From NCBI RefSeq assembly GCF_001746755.1, contig NZ_MCGG01000021.1, forward strand, positions 114,132-178,131: a stretch of DNA of 64,000 bases. Reading direction: 5' to 3'. The notes beneath the pieces are model-generated. The model searched no databases and was not told where the DNA came from. It worked only from the letters and a program-made list of their open reading frames with translations. The DNA comes from Magnetovibrio blakemorei. Lineage in GTDB: Bacteria; Pseudomonadota; Alphaproteobacteria; Rhodospirillales; Magnetovibrionaceae. Below are positions 27,508 through 36,432 of the stretch, piece after piece. The position numbers were made by a program, and so were the translations under genes. Position 1 is the stretch's first letter. The number at the start of each line of letters is the position of its first letter.

Positions 27508-28301
27508 TTACCTTTCCCCCCTAAAGTCGCCCCTGGATTGAAGGGTAAATTTTGCGGCATTCTATCGGGAAGATCGACAATGCCCTGAATCAGGGATTGT
27601 CCATTGTTTTCTTTTTCCACCCAGCCCAAACGATAGTGTTCACCGATGCGCCCCTTGGCCAAGTGACGCGGGAACACCCGAATGGCGGCGGTTTCCAAAA
27701 CGCAAGAGCGTTCACACTTTCCACACCCTGTGCATTTGTCAGAATGCACCGTGGGAATGAACATGGCATGTTTGCCGGTGCGTTCATTGTGATGGCGTTC
27801 CAGCGTGATGGCTTCGTCAATCACCGGGCACACGCGATAGCAAACGTCACACCGCAACCCTAATAAATTGAGACACGTTTCTTCATCCACCAAAACCGCC
27901 AAGCCCATATCGGCGTCGTCGATTTTGGTCAAGTTCGGATCAAGCGCCCCCGTCGGACAGGCTTTGACGCACGGAATATCGTCGCACATTTCGCACGGCG
28001 CACGACGGGCGACAAAATAAGGTGTCCCCACCGGAACGTCTTGACCGATGTCGGCAAGACTCAAGGTCGGATAAGGGCAGTCCCGCACGCACAACCCGCA
28101 CCGTATGCACGACGCCAGAAAATCAGCCTCAGGCCCCGCGCCTGGTGGACGCAACGCTTGCGCCGGAAGGGATTGCGCCTGACGGGCAAACAGCCCCACC
28201 ACCAAGCTCAGCGCACCAACCCCACCGGCAGCCCTGGCCATATTGGCCAGGAACCGACGGCGCGATTGCGCACTTGCAGGGGATGTAGACGGTTCGCCCA
28301 T
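27504..28301 (-). CDS. napG: Periplasmic ferredoxin-type protein NapG
   Basis: Tat-exported iron-sulfur protein (twin-arginine [10 protein letters not shown], about residues 13-22). It carries four [4Fe-4S] motifs: [35 protein letters not shown] with a preceding Cys, and [11 protein letters not shown]. It transfers electrons between NapH and NapA. The 265-residue length is normal. It lies 46 nt downstream of napA. Confidence 0.95.
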   Translation of the reverse strand: MGEPSTSPASAQSRRRFLANMARAAGGVGALSLVVGLFARQAQSLPAQALRPPGAGPEADFLASCIRCGLCVRDCPYPTLSLADIGQDVPVGTPYFVARRAPCEMCDDIPCVKACPTGALDPNLTKIDDADMGLAVLVDEETCLNLLGLRCDVCYRVCPVIDEAITLERHHNERTGKHAMFIPTVHSDKCTGCGKCERSCVLETAAIRVFPRHLAKGRIGEHYRLGWVEKENNGQSLIQGIVDLPDRMPQNLPFNPGATLGGKGK

Positions 28302-28347
28302 CGTGACGTTCCTGACCCTTTTCTATCCGCTTACCATCAAGCGACCG

Positions 28348-30858
28348 TTAAGCCCGCACCACGCGGCACGCACACTTTTTGTAATCCGTTTCTTTGGAAA
28401 GCGGATCGGTCGCGTCCAAGGTCAACTTGTTGACCAACTGCCCGGCATCAAACCACGGCATGAACACCAAACCCCGAGGCGGCTTGTTACGCCCGCGCGT
28501 TTCAACACGGGAGGTCACTTCACCACGACGTGTCTGAATTTTAACTTCCTGACCGCGTTTGAGTTTCCGTTCCTTGGCGTCTTCCGGGTGCATATAAATC
28601 TTCGCATCAGGATAGGCGCGATACAGTTCCGGAACGCGACGCGTCATGGAGCCGGAATGCCAATGTTCCAGCACACGCCCCGTGCTCAACCACAGATCAA
28701 ATTCTTTATCCGGGCTTTCGGCAGCAGGCTCAAACGGTGCAAAGATAATCGCCGCACGGCCATCAGGTTTGCCATAGAAGTTAATACCTTCGCCTGACTT
28801 AACGTGTTTGTCGTAGCCTTCGCGGAAACGCCACAAGGTCTCTTGACCATCCAACACCGGCCAGCGCAAACCGCGGGCGTTGTGATAAGCTTCGAACGGC
28901 GCCATTTCGTGGCCCTTTTTCGGTCCATTCCACTGGAACTCCCGATATTCTTCAAAGATGCCTTTTTGCACATAGAAGCCGAAGTCTTTGGATTCCGAGT
29001 TGTTGTAGACGTTACCCGCATTATCGGTGATCTCTTGCAGTGGAAACTTATCCGTGTGACCGTTCCTGAACAGAACTTCGTACAGCGTCTTGCCACTCAG
29101 TTCCGGCTTCAGCGCGATCAGGTCAGCAGGCCATACCTCTTCGACTTTGAAGCGCTTGGAAAATTCAATCACTTGCCACATGTCGGACTTTGCTTCGCCT
29201 GGCGCATCGACTTGCTGACGCCAAAATTGAGTGCGACGTTCCGCATTGCCGTAAGCACCTTCTTTTTCCATCCACATGGCGGTGGGCAAAATCAAATCGG
29301 CAGCCATGGCGGTGACGGTCGGATAAGGATCGGAAACCGTGATGAAGTTTTCCGGGTTGCGATAACCGGGATAGGTTTCTTCGTTCATGTTGGCGGCGGC
29401 TTGCATGTTGTTGTTGCACTGAACCCAGTACGCATTCAATTTGCCGTCTTTCAGCATGCGGTTTTGCAAGACGGCGTGATAACCCGGTTTCTCGGGAATG
29501 GTGCCTTTGGGCAGTTCCCAGACTTTTTCCGCAAAGTCGCGATGCTTTTCGTTCATCACCACCAAGTCGGCCGGCAAGCGGTGTGCAAAGGTACCGACTT
29601 CACGCGCGGTGCCGCACGCAGACGGCTGACCGGTGAGCGAGAATGGGCTGTTGCCCGGCTCGGAAATTTTGCCCATCAACAAATGGATGTTGTAGACCAA
29701 GCCGTTGACCCACACACCGCGGGTGTGCTGGTTGAAGCCCATGGTCCAAAACGACGTGACCTTTTTGTTCGGGTCCGCGTAGGCTTTAGCCAGACGTTCC
29801 AATTGTTCCGCAGGAACGCCGGACATTTCGCTGGTTTTTTCCAACGTATATTCAGCGACCATCGCGGCGTATTCGTCAAACGTGACTTTGTCGAATTTGC
29901 CCTTGTCCGGGTTTTTTGCGGCTTTTTGCAACGGATGTTCCGGACGCAAGCCATAACCGATATCGGTTGTGGTGGCGTTGAAGTTCACGTGCTTGTCGAT
30001 GAAGTCTTGGTTATAGGCTTTGTTTTGAATGATGTAGTTGGCGATGTAGTTGGCAATCGCCAAATCGGTTTGCGGCGTAAACACCATACCGTTGTCGGCC
30101 AGCTCAAAAGACCTGTGCTCAAACGTCGACATGACGTGAACTTCGCAGCCCTCTCTGGTCAGACGCGTGTCGGTCAAACGCGACCACAAAATGGGGTGCA
30201 TTTCCGCCATATTGGCGCCCCACAGAACGAACACATCGGCGTGCTCAAGATCATCATAACAGCCCATCGGTTCATCGATACCGAACGCACGCATGAACGC
30301 ACCAACGGCGGACGCCATGCAATGACGCGCGTTGGGATCGATGTTGTTGGACCGCATCCCGCCCTTCATGAACTTAGATGCAGCATAGCCTTCCCAAATG
30401 GTCCACTGACCGGAACCGAACATGCCGACTGAGGTCGGACCTTTTTTCTTGATGGCTTCTTTCCATTTGTCAGCCATGACATCAAAGGCTTCATCCCAGG
30501 ACACTTCCTCGAACTGACCTTCTTTGTCGTATACACCCTTGGTTTTGCGCAACAAAGGCTTGGTCAGGCGATCTTTGCCGTACATAATCTTCGACAGGAA
30601 ATAGCCCTTGATACAGTTGAGGCCTTTGTTGACCGGTGCGTCGGGATCACCTTGGGTCGCGACGATACGGCCCTGTTTGGTGCCAACCAAAACACCGCAA
30701 CCGGTGCCACAAAAACGGCACGCGCCTTTGTCCCAGCGGATGGTGTCATCGTGCGCTTGCGCTTCGGCGATTTTCGCCCCTGAAAGGGTGGTGCCCGCCG
30801 CAGTCGCTGCAGCAATGGCGGCTTGGGTCTTGATAAAGTCCCGTCTGGAAATGCTCAT
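28348..30858 (-). CDS. napA: Periplasmic nitrate reductase catalytic subunit NapA
   Basis: Reduces nitrate to nitrite in the periplasm with a bis-MGD molybdenum cofactor. Twin-arginine signal [11 protein letters not shown] (residues 2-12). The [4Fe-4S] ligands are Cys47, 50, 54 and 82, and the molybdenum ligand is Cys180 ([10 protein letters not shown]). The 836-residue length and the C-terminal ending ([10 protein letters not shown]) match full-length NapA of the NapD-dependent type. Start overlaps the end of napD by 4 nt. Confidence 0.98.
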   Translation of the reverse strand: MSISRRDFIKTQAAIAAATAAGTTLSGAKIAEAQAHDDTIRWDKGACRFCGTGCGVLVGTKQGRIVATQGDPDAPVNKGLNCIKGYFLSKIMYGKDRLTKPLLRKTKGVYDKEGQFEEVSWDEAFDVMADKWKEAIKKKGPTSVGMFGSGQWTIWEGYAASKFMKGGMRSNNIDPNARHCMASAVGAFMRAFGIDEPMGCYDDLEHADVFVLWGANMAEMHPILWSRLTDTRLTREGCEVHVMSTFEHRSFELADNGMVFTPQTDLAIANYIANYIIQNKAYNQDFIDKHVNFNATTTDIGYGLRPEHPLQKAAKNPDKGKFDKVTFDEYAAMVAEYTLEKTSEMSGVPAEQLERLAKAYADPNKKVTSFWTMGFNQHTRGVWVNGLVYNIHLLMGKISEPGNSPFSLTGQPSACGTAREVGTFAHRLPADLVVMNEKHRDFAEKVWELPKGTIPEKPGYHAVLQNRMLKDGKLNAYWVQCNNNMQAAANMNEETYPGYRNPENFITVSDPYPTVTAMAADLILPTAMWMEKEGAYGNAERRTQFWRQQVDAPGEAKSDMWQVIEFSKRFKVEEVWPADLIALKPELSGKTLYEVLFRNGHTDKFPLQEITDNAGNVYNNSESKDFGFYVQKGIFEEYREFQWNGPKKGHEMAPFEAYHNARGLRWPVLDGQETLWRFREGYDKHVKSGEGINFYGKPDGRAAIIFAPFEPAAESPDKEFDLWLSTGRVLEHWHSGSMTRRVPELYRAYPDAKIYMHPEDAKERKLKRGQEVKIQTRRGEVTSRVETRGRNKPPRGLVFMPWFDAGQLVNKLTLDATDPLSKETDYKKCACRVVRA

Positions 30859-31112
30859 GATTGGTGCTCCCCTACGCCGTAGTCGTCTTCGAAATGGGTG
30901 TAAACAAGAGAGGTGCTGAGCACCCCTGCGATGGATCTAAAGGCATCAAAAGTTTGGGTGGCTTTGCCGTCGTCTTCGTTATCGACGGTGACGATCATGC
31001 GACCGTCGTGCGTCACTTTGTGCACCTCAGTACCTTCCAGCGCTTCTACGGCTTGCTGGACAGAGGCCGCATTTTTCGGCGCGGTATGGATAATCAAACC
31101 CGTAATACTCAC
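30855..31112 (-). CDS. napD: NapA signal-binding chaperone NapD
   Basis: Cytoplasmic 85-residue ferredoxin-like-fold chaperone that binds the NapA Tat signal and delays export until cofactor insertion. The opening [11 protein letters not shown] and the segment [12 protein letters not shown] are typical. It overlaps both napF and napA by 4 nt, so the three are translationally coupled. Confidence 0.92.
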   Translation of the reverse strand: MSITGLIIHTAPKNAASVQQAVEALEGTEVHKVTHDGRMIVTVDNEDDGKATQTFDAFRSIAGVLSTSLVYTHFEDDYGVGEHQS

Positions 31113-31657
31113 GACAGTTCCTCCAATTGATCTTCATTTTCAAAACGTTTAATTTCAAGCGCGCCAACCGGGCACGGTGCGATACACGCCCCACACCCGG
31201 TGCACGAAGATTGATCGATAACGGGCAAGGCATTTCCGCCGACGGCCAGCTGAAACCGGATTGCGCGCGCATCGCAGCGCTCCCCACATACCCGGCACAT
31301 CACCCCGTTTTGCGACAGGCAATTGGCGCTGAGTTCAACGCCCAAATTCCACGGTAGAGCTTCAAAGACATGGGCGGCGACAATCGCGCCGGGCTCGCAC
31401 ACCTGGGCGCAATCACCACAGAAGCTGCATTCACCATTTTGAAAGTCAACTTCGGGATATCCACCACCGCCGAGCACAATGATCTGCTCGGCACAAACGT
31501 CGCGGCACTCATTACAGTGTGTGCACAAATCGACAAAGTGCTGCTCAGCTCGGGACCAGGGCGGTCTAAACGGTGCAACAACAGGTTGCGCACCTCGCCC
31601 AGAAAAAAACGCCCGCCGTGATAAGGACACCTGCATAAAATGTTTTCCCAGTTCCAT
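31109..31657 (-). CDS. napF: Ferredoxin-type protein NapF
   Basis: Cytoplasmic iron-sulfur protein with three cysteine clusters (CTHCNECRDVC, CSFCGDCAQVC, CTGCGACIAPCP) plus an extra CRVCGERC, as in NapF, which assists NapA maturation. The SLSRRAFFSG near the start resembles a Tat motif but NapF normally remains in the cytoplasm. Two starts are plausible: 31657 with GAGG at 9 nt, and 31636 with GGGAA at about 8 nt; homologues favour the shorter. First gene of the nap operon. Confidence 0.92.
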   Translation of the reverse strand: MELGKHFMQVSLSRRAFFSGRGAQPVVAPFRPPWSRAEQHFVDLCTHCNECRDVCAEQIIVLGGGGYPEVDFQNGECSFCGDCAQVCEPGAIVAAHVFEALPWNLGVELSANCLSQNGVMCRVCGERCDARAIRFQLAVGGNALPVIDQSSCTGCGACIAPCPVGALEIKRFENEDQLEELS

Positions 31658-32125
31658 TCACTCGAACCTCGTCCCCCCCGGAACGTAGCTCCCTTATGCG
31701 AGCCAAATGGTTCGTGTGAATTGTACGCATTTTGCTAGTCCAATTCGCATCGGGCCTTGACCAGCGTCAAGCCATGCGAAATAAGGCAATAAAATCAAAT
31801 ACCTGACTAGTTTTCTTCACTATTAGAGCGTATGTTATCAGAGACTTCACGCCCTAATACCAAGTTGCAAGATCGTGCACCGCTTTCCCAAAAGCAGCGC
31901 GCAATATCTAGAAGTTATCAAATGACGCCCCTGAAGTTTTGTGAGATGGATTGCAAAAATTCTCACAAGCGCGATCTAGGTGACTTCTCCGGGGAAAAAC
32001 CCCGAGTTGAGCGAAAAAATGACTTCTGCGTCATAGTTTTTTGTCGAAAAGCGCATAAATGAGCCCCATCTCAATATGATGGCAACAGTTTCTCAATGGT
32101 CTACGGGCAAAGGGCGAGATGAGAA
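31658..32125. other. Divergent intergenic region nap/hemerythrin
   Basis: No credible gene; the longest reading frame (31832-32062) has composition unlike protein and no ribosome site. The region contains the FNR-type box at 31757-31770 and a short imperfect GC hairpin near 31990-32010. It must hold the promoters of napF and of the hemerythrin-like gene. Confidence 0.6.
31757..31770. promoter_or_regulatory. FNR/FixK-type box upstream of nap
   Basis: TTGAC-CAGC-GTCAA is a perfect 14-bp dyad matching the TTGAY-N4-RTCAA consensus of FNR/FixK/FnrL regulators. Its centre is about 107 nt before the 31657 start of napF, a position compatible with activation of the nap promoter at low oxygen. It could also affect the divergent hemerythrin-like gene. 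Confidence 0.75.
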
Positions 32126-32527
32126 ATGGATCATTTTCAGTTATGCGAATCCATGCTGATCGGTCATGAACAAATCGACGCGGAACATCAGGCATTGGTG
32201 GATGTGCTAAACCACGGCTTGGATCTGTTGGCAACATCCCCACAAGTCGAGGCCGTGTGGGATGTCTTGGACGATTTTCGCACCAAACTCTCCGAGCACA
32301 TCACCAATGAAGAAGTCATTATGAGTCGGCATGGGTTTACGGATCTAGAGTGTGAAAAAGCGGAACACCTCAATGCCTTAGCGTGCTTGGATGATTTGGT
32401 TGAGCGCCACCTCGACGAACACGACTTTGAAACGTTGCTTCGCGATATCGCAGGGCTGATGCTGGGCTTGTTCATCAAGTCAGACATGAGTTTTAAGGTG
32501 TATTTAGAAAAAATAAAGGGCTGCTAG
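32126..32527 (+). CDS. Bacteriohemerythrin-like protein with incomplete iron site
   Basis: A 133-residue four-helix hemerythrin-like protein. Recognisable features are GHEQIDAEH (His21 as first ligand), HITNEE (His58, Glu62) and His81. Two normal ligands appear to be replaced: the His four residues before His81 is Glu77, and the His of the final HxxxxD is Leu115 with Asp120 kept. A standard di-iron O2 site with five His is therefore unlikely; a changed metal site or another role is inferred. It is divergent from the nap operon. Confidence 0.8.
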   Translation: MDHFQLCESMLIGHEQIDAEHQALVDVLNHGLDLLATSPQVEAVWDVLDDFRTKLSEHITNEEVIMSRHGFTDLECEKAEHLNALACLDDLVERHLDEHDFETLLRDIAGLMLGLFIKSDMSFKVYLEKIKGC

Positions 32528-32550
32528 GGCCAATCGCCCCTTTATTTGAG
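32515..32550 (+). terminator. Weak hairpin after the hemerythrin-like gene
   Basis: AAAGGGC and GCCCCTTT can pair with one bulge around the stop codon, followed by ATTT. It is a weak candidate terminator. Confidence 0.3.
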
Positions 32551-32653
32551 CGGCCGTTCAACGCAAAACGTCAAGGCGACGCGCGGCAATACCACGCCCA
32601 AGGCCCCGAAAGCGTTTGGCCAAACTCATGTCAACGCCGTGATTTTAAAGAAA

Positions 32654-32740
32654 TGGTGCCCCCAGCCGGAATCGAACCGGCACTCCCTTGCGAGAACGGG
32701 ATTTTGAATCCCGCGCGTCTACCAGTTCCGCCACAGGGGC
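32654..32740 (-). tRNA. tRNA-Leu (anticodon CAA)
   Basis: 87 nt including an encoded CCA. The acceptor GCCCCTG pairs with TGGGGGC, the D-arm includes GGCGGAA..GGTAGACGC, the anticodon arm is CGGGA-TTCAAAA-TCCCG, giving CAA, a long variable arm follows (typical class II Leu), and the T-arm is GCCGG-TTCGATT-CCGGC. It reads TTG codons. Confidence 0.97.
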
Positions 32741-32965
32741 ACTGTGGGTATTGAGGTGAACGGGCGTCATAATACTCAGCAAATTCGCGCGGTCAACACA
32801 TATAGATAAACATTTGCATTTCCTTAAATTCGCCCGATTGCTCAATGGCTTCGGGACTGCTATGACCTATGCCTAGCCTTGGTCTGCGCCCACACAAACA
32901 CCTGCGTCTGCGCGCGCCGATGAACGTCACTTGTTTTTATCTCGTCCGTTGGGGGAGTTTCCGGT

Positions 32966-33547
32966 TTGTTGCGTCGCGCCTATGATTGGACCATGACTTT
33001 TTCCGCCCATCACAACGCCATGTGGGCGCTGTTCGTGATTTCTTTCATCGAAAGTTCGGTTTTCCCGATTCCCCCTGATATTTTGCTGATCCCCATGATC
33101 CTCGCCAACCGCGAAAAGGCCTGGAAAATTGCCGCCGTGTGTACCATCGGCAGTGTGTTGGGCGGCATGGCGGGTTACGGCATCGGCTACTTCTTGTTTG
33201 AACAAGTGGGCCGACCGCTGCTGGAATTTTACGGCAAAGCCGATAAATTCGCTGAATTCCAGGAAATGTACAACGCCTGGGGGGCCTGGGTCGTGGGTAT
33301 GGCTGGCTTAACACCGTTTCCCTATAAGGTCATCACCATTGCCAGTGGGGTGACGGCGCTGAACATCGGCACCTTCGTGATCGCTTCGGTGCTGTCCAGG
33401 GGTGCACGTTTTTTCATAGAAGCCTGGCTTTTGTGGTATTTTGGCGACCCCATCCGCGAGTTTATCGAAAAGTATCTCGGCATCCTCGTCACCGGAGGGT
33501 TTATCGTCCTGCTGGGCGGCTTTATTGCCCTCAAGTATTTGGTATAA
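32966..33547 (+). CDS. YqaA/DedA-family membrane protein
   Basis: Integral membrane protein of the SNARE-associated/DedA superfamily, YqaA branch, with about 5 helices. The motifs SFIESSVFPIPPDILLIPM (about residues 26-44) and the re-entrant GMAGLTPFPYKVITIASG (about 111-128) with the GARFFIEAWLL segment are typical. The family helps membrane homeostasis, probably as lipid transporters. The start is TTG at 32966, supported by GGGGGAG 8 nt upstream and by the homologue-like opening MLRRAYDW; an ATG at 32993 is the alternative. First gene of yqaA-dsbB-coq7. Confidence 0.88.
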   Translation: MLRRAYDWTMTFSAHHNAMWALFVISFIESSVFPIPPDILLIPMILANREKAWKIAAVCTIGSVLGGMAGYGIGYFLFEQVGRPLLEFYGKADKFAEFQEMYNAWGAWVVGMAGLTPFPYKVITIASGVTALNIGTFVIASVLSRGARFFIEAWLLWYFGDPIREFIEKYLGILVTGGFIVLLGGFIALKYLV

Positions 33548-33557
33548 GAGTTTAACC

Positions 33558-34049
33558 ATGCCCCTAAGCCCCACCCGCCTCTATCCTGCCCTGCTGATTT
33601 TGGTCGGCGTGTCGGCTTTGGCCACGGCCTACACCGCGCAGTTCGGTTTTGGATTGGAGCCGTGCATTCTGTGCCTGTATCAGCGTGTGCCGTTTGCCTT
33701 GTCGATTGTGTTGGGCTTGGTCGGTTTGTGGCGACCCGCCTGGCTGGTGGGCGTTTTCACCCTGGCGACGATCATCTTTGCGGCCAATGCGGGCGTCGCG
33801 GTTTACCATGTCGGCGTTGAGCAGCATTGGTGGGCGTCGGCGGTGGGGTGTGGCGGCAAATTGGTGACCCAGGTGTCCGCCCAAGACTTGATGGCCAGCC
33901 TCAGCACCAAACCGGCAAAATCGTGCGATACCGTGGACTGGACGATGTTCGGCATTTCCATAGCCGGGTGGAATATCGTATTCTCTGGCGCACTGGCGGC
34001 CGCGTCCCTATATGTGTTGCGCACCCGCAAGTGGGAGACCCCATCATGA
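33558..34049 (+). CDS. dsbB: Disulfide bond formation protein B
   Basis: Inner-membrane quinone-linked oxidase that reoxidises DsbA. It has four helices, the first redox pair Cys36-x-x-Cys39 (EPCILCLYQR) and the second pair Cys98/Cys123 in the second periplasmic loop. The 163-residue length is normal. The ATG at 33558 is chosen over an in-frame upstream start inside yqaA. It lies 10 nt after yqaA and overlaps coq7 by 4 nt (ATGA). Confidence 0.92.
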   Translation: MPLSPTRLYPALLILVGVSALATAYTAQFGFGLEPCILCLYQRVPFALSIVLGLVGLWRPAWLVGVFTLATIIFAANAGVAVYHVGVEQHWWASAVGCGGKLVTQVSAQDLMASLSTKPAKSCDTVDWTMFGISIAGWNIVFSGALAAASLYVLRTRKWETPS

Positions 34050-34621
34050 GCTCAAAATCGGCACCCCTTTCAAGCACCCCCGTGGGCGGGCGCATGCCCG
34101 GCGATCCCACCAAGGATGAACTGATCGAACGCATCATCCGCGTCGATCAAGCCGGGGAATATGGTGCGGTGCGCATTTATGCCGGGCAATTGGCGGTTTT
34201 GGGCAAAGGCCCCAAAGGCGACATGATCCGCCACATGAAAGCCCAAGAAGACGTGCACTTAGAGACCTTCAGCAAGATGGTATCCGAGCGCCGCGTGCGC
34301 CCCACGGCGCTGATGCCGCTCTGGCACCTAGCCGGGTTTGCCCTGGGTGCAGGCACCGCACTGCTGGGCGAAAAAGCCGCCATGGCGTGCACGGTGGCGG
34401 TCGAAGAAACCATCGACGAACATTATCAAGCGCAGATCGCAAAACTGGGCGATGACGAAAAAGACCTGCGCGAGACCTGCGCAAAATTCCGCGACGAAGA
34501 ACTGGAGCACCGCGACATCGGCTACGCCAACGGCGCCAAAAACGCCGTCGCCTATCCGCTGCTCAGCCGCGCCATCAAATTCGGCACCAAACTGGCGATC
34601 AATTTGTCGGAAAAAATCTGA
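34046..34621 (+). CDS. coq7: Demethoxyubiquinone hydroxylase COQ7
   Basis: Di-iron hydroxylase for the C6 hydroxylation step (2-octaprenyl-3-methyl-6-methoxy-1,4-benzoquinol) in ubiquinone synthesis. Ferritin-like helices carry the ligands in two ExxH repeats: Glu near IRVDQAGEYGAVR, EDVHLETF, EETIDEHY and DEELEHRDIG. The 191-residue length matches alphaproteobacterial COQ7. Its start overlaps the dsbB stop; both proteins depend on quinone, so the pairing makes sense. Confidence 0.95.
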   Translation: MSSKSAPLSSTPVGGRMPGDPTKDELIERIIRVDQAGEYGAVRIYAGQLAVLGKGPKGDMIRHMKAQEDVHLETFSKMVSERRVRPTALMPLWHLAGFALGAGTALLGEKAAMACTVAVEETIDEHYQAQIAKLGDDEKDLRETCAKFRDEELEHRDIGYANGAKNAVAYPLLSRAIKFGTKLAINLSEKI

Positions 34622-34750
34622 ATTCGCCTCCAAACTTTACCAATCCAAAAACAACACCACATTGTCATATACGCGTTACCGTAGCGTCACACACAAATCA
34701 TCCCCTGCCCCATATGATCTCCGTTTCAAAATTGACATGAAATGGATTGA

Positions 34751-35914
34751 GTGATGATGCTCTCCCTCGTTGGTGGCCGCGTGCTGCTTGAAGACGGAAC
34801 AATAGGCGAAACTGACATTCACATCGAAGGGGGGCTGATCAGCGGCATTGACGACACCCGTTCAAATGGGAAATCCGCATGGAACGTGCGCGGTTATCTG
34901 GTGCTGCCTGCTGTCATTGACCTGCACGGGGATGCGTTTGAACGCCAAATCATGCCGCGTCCCGGGGTCCACTTCCCCCTTGATCTTGCTTTGCAAGAAA
35001 CCGACAGTCAAATGATCTCCAACGGCATTTCCACAGCATTTTATGGCATCACATATTCATGGGAACCGGGCTTGCGCGGACGCGACACAGCGGTTGAACT
35101 GTTGGATGCGCTCGACACCATCCGCCCCCACTTGGTCTGCGACACCCGTGTTCACTTGCGCTGGGAAACCTACAACACCCCCGGCGCGGATGATGTTGCG
35201 GAGTGGATAGAAACCGGACGCATCGATTTGTTGGCGTTCAACGATCACTTGGACATGATCCAAAATGCCCTGACCAACCCGCAGAAACTCGCCAAATATG
35301 CCAGCCGTTCGGGGCTGTCCACGGATGCCTTCATCCAATTGGTCGGCGATGTTGCCGCCCGCAAAAACGAGGTCGATGCCCACACGGCGCGTCTGGCCAA
35401 AATTGCCGAGCGCTACGATATTCCGTGTGCGTCTCACGACGACGAATCCCCGGAAATGCGCGGGCAGTATCACAAACTTGGCGTCTCGATTTGTGAGTTC
35501 CCGGTCAACGCAGAAACGGCCCGTTTTTCCATCGCCAACGGCGATCCGGTTATCATGGGCGCTCCCAACGTGCTGCGCGGCGGCAGTCACTGCAATCGTT
35601 TGTGCGCAGCAACGGCGGCGCGTGAAGGTCTCTGCTCCATCTTGACCTCGGACTATTATTATCCGGCCTTGCTACGCGCACCGTTCAAATTGGCTGCGGA
35701 CGGCGTGACCGACTTCGCAACGGCGTGGCACATGGTTTCAAAAAACCCCGCACATGCTGCCGGTCTTGAAGACCGCGGCACCCTCAGCAAGGGTCAACGC
35801 GCGGATATCGTCGTGATCGATGATTCCAATCCCAATTGCGTGCGCGTGATCGCCACCTTTGTCGCAGGCAAGCCGGTCTACATGTTTGATGCGGGCTATC
35901 GCATGTGCGCTTGA
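34751..35914 (+). CDS. phnM: PhnM-type RPn-triphosphate diphosphatase
   Basis: Amidohydrolase-fold enzyme that cleaves alpha-D-ribose 1-methylphosphonate 5-triphosphate to the 5-phosphate plus pyrophosphate in the carbon-phosphorus lyase pathway. It has the metal-binding VIDLHGDAFERQIMPRPGV region (about 56-74), the NDHLDMI segment, SHDDESPEM (about 223) and the late GAPNVLRGGSHC. The 387-residue length is complete. It starts at GTG 34751 or ATG 34754/34757; no strong ribosome site. No other phn gene is nearby, so it is isolated here, and either the C-P lyase genes are elsewhere or it acts on another nucleotide-like substrate. Confidence 0.92.
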   Translation: MMMLSLVGGRVLLEDGTIGETDIHIEGGLISGIDDTRSNGKSAWNVRGYLVLPAVIDLHGDAFERQIMPRPGVHFPLDLALQETDSQMISNGISTAFYGITYSWEPGLRGRDTAVELLDALDTIRPHLVCDTRVHLRWETYNTPGADDVAEWIETGRIDLLAFNDHLDMIQNALTNPQKLAKYASRSGLSTDAFIQLVGDVAARKNEVDAHTARLAKIAERYDIPCASHDDESPEMRGQYHKLGVSICEFPVNAETARFSIANGDPVIMGAPNVLRGGSHCNRLCAATAAREGLCSILTSDYYYPALLRAPFKLAADGVTDFATAWHMVSKNPAHAAGLEDRGTLSKGQRADIVVIDDSNPNCVRVIATFVAGKPVYMFDAGYRMCA

Positions 35915-36008
35915 GGGGCAAGATTATTGCGATTTTGTCTGGCTATCTATTTATCTGGAAAGACTCTAGACTGCTCACAACAACACCAAGAAAAAAGTGA
36001 AACGTCAT

Positions 36009-36377
36009 ATGAAATTTATACGCTGGTTCTTAGGTCGTCTGATTCTGACGATTAATTTCCTTACCCCGCCGCGCGCCGTTGAGCGTGACCCGGGCACCCA
36101 AAAGGCCATTGATGCCAAAACGGCCAAGATGTCTCTCTACCAATTTGAAGCTTGCCCTTTTTGCGTCAAGGTGAGACGCCATTTCAAACGCCAAGCCCTC
36201 AACATCGAAGTGAGAGATGCCAAAAACAACGCCGTCTTTAAAGATGAGCTGACGCAAAAAGGCGGCAAACACCAAGTGCCCTGCCTGCGCATCGAAGACG
36301 AGCAGAAAAACGTCAAATGGCTCTATGAATCAAAAGACATCATCACCTATTTGCACACCGAACTCGGCCTAACTTAG
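36009..36377 (+). CDS. Membrane-anchored glutaredoxin
   Basis: A 122-residue protein with a hydrophobic N-terminal segment (about 3-20, FIRWFLGRLILTINFLT) and a glutaredoxin domain (about 40-122) with the dithiol site Cys49-Pro-Phe-Cys52. The later cis-Pro region is HQVPCLRIED and the GSH-binding end is YESKDIITYL. The anchor followed by glutaredoxin with CPFC is a known proteobacterial form whose exact target is unknown. The ATG at 36009 is favoured over a GTG four codons upstream. Its stop codon lies in a palindrome and short repeat. Confidence 0.85.
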   Translation: MKFIRWFLGRLILTINFLTPPRAVERDPGTQKAIDAKTAKMSLYQFEACPFCVKVRRHFKRQALNIEVRDAKNNAVFKDELTQKGGKHQVPCLRIEDEQKNVKWLYESKDIITYLHTELGLT

Positions 36378-36405
36378 GCCCAGGGCTTAGGCTCCGGACT
36401 TAGGC
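36366..36405. repeat. Palindrome and three 13-nt-spaced CTTAGGC copies
   Basis: GGCCTAA-C-TTAGGCC (36366-36380) is a perfect palindrome across the glutaredoxin stop. CTTAGGC recurs at 36373, 36386 and 36399, an exact 13-nt period. It may serve as a terminator between the convergent glutaredoxin and trmJ genes, but there is no T-run. Confidence 0.55.
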
Positions 36406-36432
36406 TATCGCACGCATATCATCAGGGCGTTT

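Noticed and set aside
28804..30432. A 542-residue plus-strand frame
   Set aside because: Antisense to napA; no domain-like features.
31832..32062. A 76-residue frame in the nap/hemerythrin gap
   Set aside because: No ribosome site, non-protein-like composition and no neighbour link.
36009..36377. Considered as a thioredoxin-like or glutathione S-transferase N-terminal domain
   Set aside because: The short length, CPFC site and the GSH-site ending fit glutaredoxin better.
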